A stretch of DNA of 7,631 bases from Nocardia sp. (GTDB lineage: Bacteria > Actinomycetota > Actinomycetes > Mycobacteriales > Mycobacteriaceae): the NCBI GenBank assembly GCA_017354515.1, contig JAFMQT010000209.1, forward strand, positions 1 to 7,631, read 5' to 3'. Shown here piece by piece: positions 1 to 5,693 of this stretch (position 1 is the first letter of the stretch; each line of letters starts with the position of its first letter). The notes under the pieces were generated by a model. The model was given only the letters and a program-made list of their open reading frames with translations. It did no database searches and was not told the origin of the DNA. The position numbers were made by a program, and so were the translations under genes.

Positions 1-679
1 GGTGCTGCCCGAGCCGGTGGTGCTGGCCGGGATCGTGATGTTCAACGTCGTGCATCACGGCGGCGGGCACGTGCATCGCGGCACCGACGGCGGTCTGGTG
101 GTGGCCGCGCATCCGGCGCTGGACCGGTTCGTGCCGCTGTTCGAGCGCGCCGGTCTGGCGCTCGATCGCCGCGCGGACCTGCTTCCGGTGCAGTGGGCGA
201 AACTGCTGCTCAACCTGAACAACGCGGTCAATGCCCTGTCGGGGATCCCATTGCGCGCCGAACTCGAGACCCGGGATTTCCGGCGCTGCCTGGCGCTGGC
301 TCAGACCGAGGCGTTGCGAGTGCTGGCCCGCGCGCGGATTCGCCCGGCGAGTCTGACGGCGTTGCCGCCGCGGCTGATGGCGCGGGTGCTGCCGGTGCCC
401 GATGTGATCTTCACCCGGGTGGCCGGCCGGGTACTGAACGTCGATCCGCAGGCCCGCTCGTCGATGGCCGATGATCTGGCGCTGGGCCGGCGTACCGAAA
501 TCGATTGGCTGTGCGGGGAAGTCGTGCGTCTGGGCCGTGCGGTGGGGGTGGCGACGCCGGTGAATTCGCGGCTGGTCGAATTGATCCGGTCCGCCGAGGA
601 CGGCGGCGAGGCGACCTGGCAGGGTGCGCGGCTGTTGCAGGAGTTGCGGCGCGGCGATAGTTCCCAGCATGTCCGGTAA
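1..679 (+). CDS. Ketopantoate reductase (PanE/ApbA) family protein, C-terminal part, 5' truncated
   Basis: The family reduces 2-dehydropantoate to pantoate with NADPH in the cytoplasm (pantothenate/CoA pathway), although many paralogues act on other 2-keto acids. About 225 residues are visible. In the visible fragment the motif KLLLN (residues 67-71) corresponds to the catalytic Lys and Asn of E. coli PanE (KLAVN), and SSM at 153-155 followed by TEID at 165-168 matches the family's substrate-binding Ser and catalytic Glu, with the same 12-residue Ser-to-Glu spacing. The TEIDWL-x-GEVVRLG segment and the following TPVN are also typical. The N-terminal Rossmann domain with its GxGxxG motif lies upstream of the window, so the gene is cut by the window edge and is not necessarily broken. 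It ends with TAA 35 bp before tatA on the same strand. Family assignment is firm; whether it is the pantothenate enzyme or a paralogue cannot be decided from this half, so no symbol is given. Confidence 0.88.
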   Translation, partial: VLPEPVVLAGIVMFNVVHHGGGHVHRGTDGGLVVAAHPALDRFVPLFERAGLALDRRADLLPVQWAKLLLNLNNAVNALSGIPLRAELETRDFRRCLALAQTEALRVLARARIRPASLTALPPRLMARVLPVPDVIFTRVAGRVLNVDPQARSSMADDLALGRRTEIDWLCGEVVRLGRAVGVATPVNSRLVELIRSAEDGGEATWQGARLLQELRRGDSSQHVR

Positions 680-682
680 CAT
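677..682 (+). promoter_or_regulatory. Possible -10 element ahead of tatA
   Basis: The hexamer TAACAT fits the actinobacterial TAnnnT -10 pattern and overlaps the stop codon of the upstream reductase gene. It would place a transcript start near 689-690 and give a leader of about 25 nt that includes the tatA ribosome binding site. No convincing -35 hexamer sits at the usual distance, and tatA could equally be read through from upstream. A similar GGTAACRT string occurs ahead of the peptidase gene at 6716-6723. Low confidence. Confidence 0.25.
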
Positions 683-700
683 CGGACTCACAACAGTCTT

Positions 701-706
701 GGGAGG
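701..706 (+). promoter_or_regulatory. Ribosome binding site of tatA
   Basis: GGGAGG lies 8 nt before the ATG at 715, a strong Shine-Dalgarno match at ideal spacing. It fixes the tatA start and is clearly better than anything seen ahead of tatC or helY, in keeping with the high TatA copy number the Tat system needs. Confidence 0.8.
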
Positions 707-714
707 TTTTTTCG

Positions 715-978
715 ATGGGTTCATTGAGCCCCACGCACTGGGTGATCATTGCGTTGGTGATCTTGGTGCTGTTCGGCGCCAAGCGGCTGCCCGATGCCGC
801 CCGAGGTCTCGGCCGTTCCTTGCGCATCTTCAAAACCGAGATGAACGAGATGCATTCCGAGGGTTCGGGTTCGCAGGGCCAGTCGGCGGCGCCGACGCAG
901 TCCGCACCGGGCGAACTGCCCTCAGGGCAGTCGGCCAACCCGGCCGCGCAGGCCGATAAGGATCACCACAAGGCCTGA
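715..978 (+). CDS. tatA: Twin-arginine translocase subunit TatA
   Basis: TatA is the small, abundant membrane protein that oligomerises at the TatBC receptor to let folded proteins with twin-arginine signal peptides cross the cytoplasmic membrane. The 87-residue product has the full family layout: a short N-terminus, one transmembrane helix at about residues 8-20, the Phe-Gly hinge (F20-G21), an amphipathic helix at about 23-46 with the KRLPDAARGLGRSLR pattern, and a disordered polar tail rich in Ser, Gln and Pro. The start MGSLSP is what I recall for mycobacterial TatA, and length is typical. It is TatA rather than TatB because of the short amphipathic helix and the FG hinge without the longer charged TatB extension. 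It lies ahead of tatC on the same strand, probably in one transcription unit, with a strong inverted repeat between them. Confidence 0.96.
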   Translation: MGSLSPTHWVIIALVILVLFGAKRLPDAARGLGRSLRIFKTEMNEMHSEGSGSQGQSAAPTQSAPGELPSGQSANPAAQADKDHHKA

Positions 979-992
979 TCCGGCACACAGAT

Positions 993-1027
993 CCGGCCGC
1001 ATCCACCGCGCCCGCGGATGCGGCCGG
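993..1027 (+). promoter_or_regulatory. Perfect 12-bp inverted repeat between tatA and tatC, possible RNA stem-loop
   Basis: CCGGCCGCATCC at 993-1004 and its exact reverse complement at 1016-1027 are separated by an 11-nt loop. The structure starts 14 nt after the tatA stop and ends about 60 nt before tatC. No U-run follows, so a classical intrinsic terminator is not supported. It could act as a partial terminator/attenuator or as a 3'-end stabiliser of the tatA message, either of which would raise TatA relative to TatC. That role is inference; the inverted repeat itself is directly visible. Confidence 0.55.
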
Positions 1028-1072
1028 GCGTCGAGCGGGCGTTTCTCATCCGGATCCGGTCAGGTGATCAGC

Positions 1073-1076
1073 GAGG
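1073..1076 (+). promoter_or_regulatory. Probable tatC ribosome binding site deciding the ATG start
   Basis: GAGG (within GCGAGGC) lies 11 nt before the ATG at 1088. The alternative in-frame GTG at 1064 has no purine-rich site at good spacing, so this motif favours the 1088 start. Moderate support only, because the spacing is slightly long. Confidence 0.45.
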
Positions 1077-1087
1077 CAAGCACATCC

Positions 1088-2077
1088 ATGCGCATTCCGT
1101 TCGACCCCCGGCGCTCGCGGCGCAGGACCAACCCCGACGGCACCATGTCGTTGGTCGAACATCTGCAGGAGTTGCGCTCGCGGCTGCTCAAGGCGCTGGT
1201 GGCGATCGCGGTGACCACCGTGCTCGGATTCCTGTGGTACTCGCACGGCTGGTTGGGAGTCGACAGTCTGGGCGAGATCCTGCGCGGACCGTACTGCCGG
1301 CTGCCGGCCTCCCATCGTGCCCAGTTGACCGCCGACGGGGCCTGCCGATTGCTGGCTACCGCGCCGTTCGAGCAGTTCATGCTGCGTTTCAAGGTCGCGC
1401 TCACCGCGGGTGTGGTGCTGGCCTCACCGGCGTGGCTGTATCAGGTGTGGGCGTTCATCACTCCGGGCCTGTACGTCAAGGAGCGTCGGTACGCGGTCGG
1501 GTTCGTGGTCTCGGGGGCGGCGTTGTTCGTGGCCGGCGCGCTGCTGGCCTACTGGGTGGTGGCGCACGCGCTGAGCTTCCTGATGGGGATCGGCAGCAAT
1601 GTGCAGATCACGGCGCTCAGCGGTAGTCAGTACTTCGGGTTCATCATCAAGCTGCTGATCATCTTCGGGGTCAGTTTCGAGACGCCGCTGCTGATTGTCG
1701 GGTTGAACCTGGTCGGCGTGCTGAGTTATGCGCGACTGAAGAAGTGGCGCCGGGGCATGATCTTCGGGCTGTTCGTCTTCTCGGCGATCGTCACCCCGCA
1801 GGACCCGTTCTCGATGCTGGCCCTGGCCGCCGCGCTGACCGTGCTGTTCGAGGTCGCGGTGCAGGTGGCCCGGCTCAACGACCGCGCGCGGGCCAAGCGC
1901 GGCGAGGACTGGAGTGCGCTGTCGGACGAGCAGGCCTCACCGCTGGGCGCGCCGGGCGGCGTCGGCGGTGTGACGCCGGTCGATCCGGCCACGCCGGTGA
2001 CCGCGTCCGGCCCGGTCGCCCCGAGTGCGGCACCGAAAACCCAGCGACCGCTGTCGGATTACTCCGATACGCTCTGA
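1088..2077 (+). CDS. tatC: Twin-arginine translocase subunit TatC
   Basis: TatC is the six-helix membrane protein that recognises the twin-arginine signal peptide and nucleates the Tat translocon. From the ATG at 1088 the product is 329 residues. The signal-binding glutamates of E. coli TatC (E15, E103) align with E28 in HLQELRSRLL and E132 in YVKERR; the membrane-embedded Glu of the FGVSFE motif is E198, and the YQVWAFITPGLY signature is at 118-129. Hydrophobic helices cover about 35-53, 104-122, 137-165, 184-198, 200-214 and 225-262 (the last span covers the final two segments). The first external loop is long and has two cysteines, C70 and C86. The C-terminal ~60 residues form a Pro/Ala/Gly-rich cytoplasmic tail. 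Start choice: an in-frame GTG at 1064 would add eight residues, but 1088 has a better ribosome binding site and gives an N-terminus resembling the M. tuberculosis protein as I recall it. helY follows by 2 bp. Confidence 0.95.
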   Translation: MRIPFDPRRSRRRTNPDGTMSLVEHLQELRSRLLKALVAIAVTTVLGFLWYSHGWLGVDSLGEILRGPYCRLPASHRAQLTADGACRLLATAPFEQFMLRFKVALTAGVVLASPAWLYQVWAFITPGLYVKERRYAVGFVVSGAALFVAGALLAYWVVAHALSFLMGIGSNVQITALSGSQYFGFIIKLLIIFGVSFETPLLIVGLNLVGVLSYARLKKWRRGMIFGLFVFSAIVTPQDPFSMLALAAALTVLFEVAVQVARLNDRARAKRGEDWSALSDEQASPLGAPGGVGGVTPVDPATPVTASGPVAPSAAPKTQRPLSDYSDTL

Positions 2078-2079
2078 GC

Positions 2080-4776
2080 GTGGGAGAACCGTCGCTGATC
2101 GGCGAACTCGACGCCTTCGCCGCCGAGCTGAAATTTTCGCTGGACCCGTTTCAGCAGCAGGCCTGTGCGGCGCTGGCGGGCGGTCACAGCGTGCTGGTGT
2201 GCGCGCCGACCGGTGCGGGCAAGACCGTGGTGGGCGAATTCGCGGTCCATCTGGCCCGGGTCTCGGGTGGGAAATGCTTCTACACGACCCCGATCAAGGC
2301 GCTGTCGAATCAGAAGTACGCGGATCTGGTCGAGCGGTACGGGCGCGGCCAGGTCGGTCTGCTGACCGGCGATCAGTCGATCAACCCGGACGCCTCGGTC
2401 GTGGTGATGACCACCGAGGTGCTGCGCAATATGCTCTACGCCGGCTCGGACGCCCTGCACGCGCTGTCGTTCGTGGTGATGGATGAGGTGCACTATCTGG
2501 CCGACCGGTTCCGCGGCGCGGTGTGGGAGGAGGTGATTCTGCATCTGCCGCCGGAGGTGCGACTGGTCAGCCTGTCGGCGACGGTCAGCAACGCCGAGGA
2601 GTTCGGCGCGTGGATGGAAGCGGTGCGCGGGGATACCACCGTGATCGTCGACGAGACCCGGCCGGTTCCGCTGTGGCAGCACGTCATGGTCGGCCGCCGC
2701 ATGTTCGACCTGTTCGACCGCGATTCCAGCGATCAGAAGGTGCTCGTCGACGAGGATCTGGTGCGCTACATCAAACATCGGCAGGCCACCGATCGGGTCG
2801 AGGGCTGGGGTGGTCCGCGTCAGCGCGGGGGTTCGCGGCGCGGATTCCGGCCACTGCCGCGTCCGGAGATGCTGGCCAAACTCGATGAGGAGGGCCTGCT
2901 TCCGGCCATCACCTTCATTTTCAGCCGCGCCGGGTGCGATGGTGCGCTGGCGCAGTGCTTGCGGTCGCGGCTGGATCTGAGCCGCGAGGTCGACGCCGGG
3001 GAGATCGAGGCGGTGATCGAGCGCCACACCGGTGATCTGCCGCGCTCGGACCTGGATGTGCTCGGCTACTGGGAGTGGCGGGAGGCGCTGCTGCGCGGTC
3101 TGGCCGCCCACCACGCCGGAATGCTCCCGGCATTCCGGCATACCGTCGAGGAGTTGTTCGTGCGAGGTTTGGTCCGCGCGGTCTTCGCCACCGAAACTCT
3201 CGCCCTGGGCATCAATATGCCGGCCCGCACGGTGGTGCTGGAGCGGCTGGTGAAATTCAACGGCGAAACCCACGCCGAGCTCACCCCGGGTGAGTACACA
3301 CAGCTCACGGGCCGCGCCGGCCGTCGCGGTATCGATATCGAGGGGCATGCGGTGGTGATGTGGACCCCCGATGTCGATACCAGCGCGGTCGCCGGCCTGG
3401 CCTCCACGCGCACCTATCCGCTGCGCAGTTCGTTCCGCCCCGGCTACAACATGTCGATCAACCTGATCGACCGGATGGGCGCCGACGAATCGCGAGCCCT
3501 GCTGGAACGCTCGTTCGCGCAGTTCCAGGCGGATCGTTCGGTGGTCGGGATGGTTCGCGGGATCGAACGCAACGAGGCCGCGATGCGCAAGGTGCGTTCC
3601 CAGATCGGTGATGACGGGCTGTTCGAATATCTGGCCCTGCGCGACCGGGTCAAACAGCGCGAACGCGACCTGGAGCGGCAGGGCCGGGCCGATCGGCGCG
3701 GCGCGGCGGTGGCGTCGCTGACCTCGCTGCGGCGCGGTGATGTGGTCGCCATTCCGACCGGCCGCCGGCAGGGGCTGGCGGTGATTCTGGAACCCGATGG
3801 CTCATCGGGTGATCCGCGTCCGCTGGTACTGACCGCCGATACCTGGGCCGGTCGTGTCTCGGCCGCCGATTTCCCCACGCCGGCACAGCCGCTGGGCCGG
3901 ATGCGCCTGCCCCGGCACGTGGATCATCGCACCGCGCGTACCCGCAAGGATCTGGCTTCGGCGTTGCGCAGCACCGGAATCGAGGTCCCGGGGCGCGGCC
4001 GGCGCAGCGGGAAACGGGCCCGTGCCGCCGACGATCGTCAGCTGGCGACGCTGCGGCGCGCCCTGCGCGCGCATCCGGCGCATACCCGCCCGGATCGGGA
4101 GCAGCTGGCCCGCCTGGGCGAACGGTATGCCCGCCTGGAACGCGAAACCGAATCGATGCGGCAGAAGGTCGCGGCGACCACGAATTCACTGGCCCGCACC
4201 TTCGACCGGATCCTCGCTCTGCTGGGTGAGCGCGGCTATGTGGCCGAGGGCGAGGTCACCGCGGAGGGCCGTCGGCTGGCCCGCATTTACACCGAGGCCG
4301 ATCTCGTTGTGGCCGAATGCCTTCGGGAGGGATTGTGGCGCGGACTGGGGGCGGCCGAACTCGCGGCGGTGGTTTCGGTGCTGGTCTTCGAGTCGCGTCA
4401 GGAGACCGGCGGATTTCTCGGGCCGACCGGCCCCACCGAACCGGTACGCCGGGCGGTGGGCGCCACGATCGGGGTGTGGAGCCGGTTGCGCACCGATGAG
4501 GCCCGGCACAAACTGCCGCCGACCAGGGAACCGGATCCGGGCTTCATCAACGGAATCCACAAGTGGGCACGCGGCGACAGTCTTGCCGATTCACTGCTGG
4601 CCAGTGGCGATCAGGGCACCGCGCTGTCGGCGGGTGATTTCGTGCGGTGGTGCCGGCAGGTGATCGACCTGCTCGATCAGATCCACCAGACCGCCGACGA
4701 CCCGGAAGTGGCCGCCACGGCCGCCAAGGCGGTGCGCGGTATCCGGCGTGGCGTTGTGGCGGTGGACGCCGCGTAG
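2080..4776 (+). CDS. helY: Ski2-like DEVH-box RNA helicase HelY
   Basis: HelY is an SF2 helicase of the Ski2/Mtr4 group; the mycobacterial enzyme is known as an RNA-stimulated ATPase that unwinds 3'-tailed RNA duplexes and RNA:DNA hybrids, so a cytoplasmic role in RNA turnover or hybrid removal is expected. The 898-residue product, close to the ~906 of M. tuberculosis HelY, shows Walker A APTGAGKT at 42-49, motif Ia TPIKALSNQK at 70-79, DEVH at 135-138, SAT at 166-168, HHAGM at 344-348, ATETLALGINMPA at 370-382 and motif VI QLTGRAGRRGID at 408-419. A C-terminal DSHCT domain follows at about 720-898, with FVRWCRQVIDLLDQI near 854. An Arg/Gly-rich insert is at about 244-262 and a second basic patch at 638-648. 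The GTG at 2080 is chosen because it falls just before the conserved N-terminus and 2 bp after the tatC stop (TGA-GC-GTG); no good Shine-Dalgarno is visible, pointing to translational coupling. The open frame extends upstream inside tatC, but that part is not homologous. Confidence 0.95.
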   Translation: MGEPSLIGELDAFAAELKFSLDPFQQQACAALAGGHSVLVCAPTGAGKTVVGEFAVHLARVSGGKCFYTTPIKALSNQKYADLVERYGRGQVGLLTGDQSINPDASVVVMTTEVLRNMLYAGSDALHALSFVVMDEVHYLADRFRGAVWEEVILHLPPEVRLVSLSATVSNAEEFGAWMEAVRGDTTVIVDETRPVPLWQHVMVGRRMFDLFDRDSSDQKVLVDEDLVRYIKHRQATDRVEGWGGPRQRGGSRRGFRPLPRPEMLAKLDEEGLLPAITFIFSRAGCDGALAQCLRSRLDLSREVDAGEIEAVIERHTGDLPRSDLDVLGYWEWREALLRGLAAHHAGMLPAFRHTVEELFVRGLVRAVFATETLALGINMPARTVVLERLVKFNGETHAELTPGEYTQLTGRAGRRGIDIEGHAVVMWTPDVDTSAVAGLASTRTYPLRSSFRPGYNMSINLIDRMGADESRALLERSFAQFQADRSVVGMVRGIERNEAAMRKVRSQIGDDGLFEYLALRDRVKQRERDLERQGRADRRGAAVASLTSLRRGDVVAIPTGRRQGLAVILEPDGSSGDPRPLVLTADTWAGRVSAADFPTPAQPLGRMRLPRHVDHRTARTRKDLASALRSTGIEVPGRGRRSGKRARAADDRQLATLRRALRAHPAHTRPDREQLARLGERYARLERETESMRQKVAATTNSLARTFDRILALLGERGYVAEGEVTAEGRRLARIYTEADLVVAECLREGLWRGLGAAELAAVVSVLVFESRQETGGFLGPTGPTEPVRRAVGATIGVWSRLRTDEARHKLPPTREPDPGFINGIHKWARGDSLADSLLASGDQGTALSAGDFVRWCRQVIDLLDQIHQTADDPEVAATAAKAVRGIRRGVVAVDAA

Positions 4777-4866
4777 AGCCCTCCGCTGTGATTTGATGAT
4801 GGGCGGCACCGACCGTGGTGAGGAGCCTGATCACCTCACGCGGGGGGAAGTGGGACGACGAGGAGT

Positions 4867-4871
4867 GGAGG
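4867..4871 (+). promoter_or_regulatory. Ribosome binding site of the DUF4333 gene
   Basis: GGAGG lies 7 nt before the ATG at 4879, a strong match at ideal spacing. The gap of about 100 bp after helY also has an AT-richer patch around 4787-4800 that could hold a promoter, but I could not identify convincing -35/-10 boxes. Confidence 0.7.
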
Positions 4872-4878
4872 CACGCAC

Positions 4879-5658
4879 ATGAGCGGCCCGTACGGACCGA
4901 ACGAAACCCCCGGGCAGGGGGAGGAAGCCGGCGCGGATCCGACCCAGCAGTGGTCGGGGCAGCCGCAGCCCGGCCAGCCCTCGCCGCCATGGGGTACCCC
5001 ACAGCAGTCTCAGCAGTCCGGTGCCCAGCCGCAGTGGGGGCAGTCCGGCCCGTCGCAGCAGCAGTGGGCACCGCCCGGTCAGCAGTCGGCCCAGCCCGGT
5101 CAGCAGCCGGGGCAGGCGCAGTGGGGTCAGCAGAACTCGTCGCCGTCGTGGCCGCAGCAGCCGCCGCCACAGGGCGCGCCCTGGGAGGCGACTCAGCAGG
5201 CCGCTCAGCATCCCGGGCAGCCGCAGTGGGGGCAGGCGGGCCAGCAGCCGTGGGGCCAGCAACAGCCCCCGCAGTGGGGTCAGCAGCACGGCCAGCCGCA
5301 GCAGCAGTGGGGGAACGTCCCCGAACCCCAGCTGACCACCACTCCGGCGAAGAAGTCCAAGAAGGGTCTGCTCTTCGGCGGGGTCGGCCTGCTCGTCGTC
5401 GTCTTGGCCGTGGTGCTCGCAGTCGTCTTCCTCAGCAACGACGAACTCGACAACAAGGCCGTTCAGGACGGCGTGCAGAAGGTCCTGAAGGACTCCTACG
5501 GGATCGACGACGTGCAGAATGTCAGCTGCCCGTCCGGTCAGGAAGTCAAGGTCGGTAACAGCTTCGACTGCTCGCTGAAGGTCGGCGGCGAGCAGAAGAA
5601 GGTCACCGTCAAGGTCACCAAGGACGACGCCACCTACGAGGTGGGTCGTCCGAACTGA
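4879..5658 (+). CDS. DUF4333 domain protein with Q/P/G/W-rich N-terminus and single transmembrane helix
   Basis: The function is unknown. The 259-residue product has three parts. Residues 1-150 are low-complexity, dominated by Gln, Pro, Gly and Ser with 11 tryptophans, many in QWGQ-type repeats. A basic stop patch (KKSKK, 158-162) precedes one hydrophobic helix at about 163-185. Residues ~186-259 form a small DUF4333 domain with two cysteines (C217 in SCPSG, C231 in DCSL) that probably make a disulfide outside the cell. There is no cleavable signal peptide; by the positive-inside rule the N-terminal tail is cytoplasmic and the DUF4333 domain is exported. Its position after helY and beside the exonuclease matches M. 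tuberculosis Rv2091c, described only as a membrane protein. The first ATG with a strong ribosome binding site is used. Domain call is confident; any role, such as cell-envelope or secretion-associated, is not supported by direct evidence. Confidence 0.9.
   Translation: MSGPYGPNETPGQGEEAGADPTQQWSGQPQPGQPSPPWGTPQQSQQSGAQPQWGQSGPSQQQWAPPGQQSAQPGQQPGQAQWGQQNSSPSWPQQPPPQGAPWEATQQAAQHPGQPQWGQAGQQPWGQQQPPQWGQQHGQPQQQWGNVPEPQLTTTPAKKSKKGLLFGGVGLLVVVLAVVLAVVFLSNDELDNKAVQDGVQKVLKDSYGIDDVQNVSCPSGQEVKVGNSFDCSLKVGGEQKKVTVKVTKDDATYEVGRPN
4939..5328 (+). repeat. Degenerate tandem repeats encoding QWGQ/PGQQ-type motifs
   Basis: Within the DUF4333 gene, a 12-mer of the form CAGTGGGGKCAG recurs at 5032-5043, 5119-5130, 5224-5235 and 5272-5283, with a diverged copy at 5305-5316. 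CAGCAG and CCCGGTCAGCAG strings fill the space between. They encode QWGQ, PGQQ and similar units. The spacing is irregular, so this is an expanded low-complexity tract rather than an exact tandem array. It is prone to slippage and likely varies in length among strains. Confidence 0.75.
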
Positions 5659-5693
5659 TCGTTGCGGTCAGGCCCACGGCGTGATGCAGGCGG

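Noticed and set aside
1064..1087. Alternative GTG start for tatC
   Set aside because: It adds eight residues with no resemblance to TatC N-termini I recall and lacks a well-spaced ribosome binding site; it cannot be fully excluded.
1744..2079. Upstream extension of the helY reading frame into tatC
   Set aside because: The extension overlaps conserved TatC sequence in another frame and has no similarity to known HelY N-termini; the GTG at 2080 is the sensible start.
2059..3348. Long antisense open frame (429 codons) opposite tatC end and helY
   Set aside because: It lies wholly opposite the well-conserved helY core, has no recognisable domain, and such antisense open frames are expected from G/C-rich third codon positions.
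3792..3810. 8-bp perfect hairpin with 3-nt loop inside helY (ACCCGATG/CATCGGGT)
   Set aside because: It is within coding sequence, lacks a U-run, and stems of this length are expected a few times by chance at this GC content.
4818..4839. GTGAGG...CCTCAC inverted repeat centred near TGATCA ahead of the DUF4333 gene
   Set aside because: A 6-bp stem with a 10-nt loop is within chance expectation; no adjacent promoter element could be recognised to give it meaning.
4547..5170. Antisense open frame with Ala/Thr-rich product over the helY end and DUF4333 gene start
   Set aside because: Low-complexity composition mirrors the repeat tract on the other strand; no domain, and it overlaps two well-supported genes.
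5641..5677. GTGGG...CCCAC pairing at the end of the DUF4333 gene as a terminator
   Set aside because: Only 5 bp with a 27-nt loop and no U-tract; not a credible terminator.
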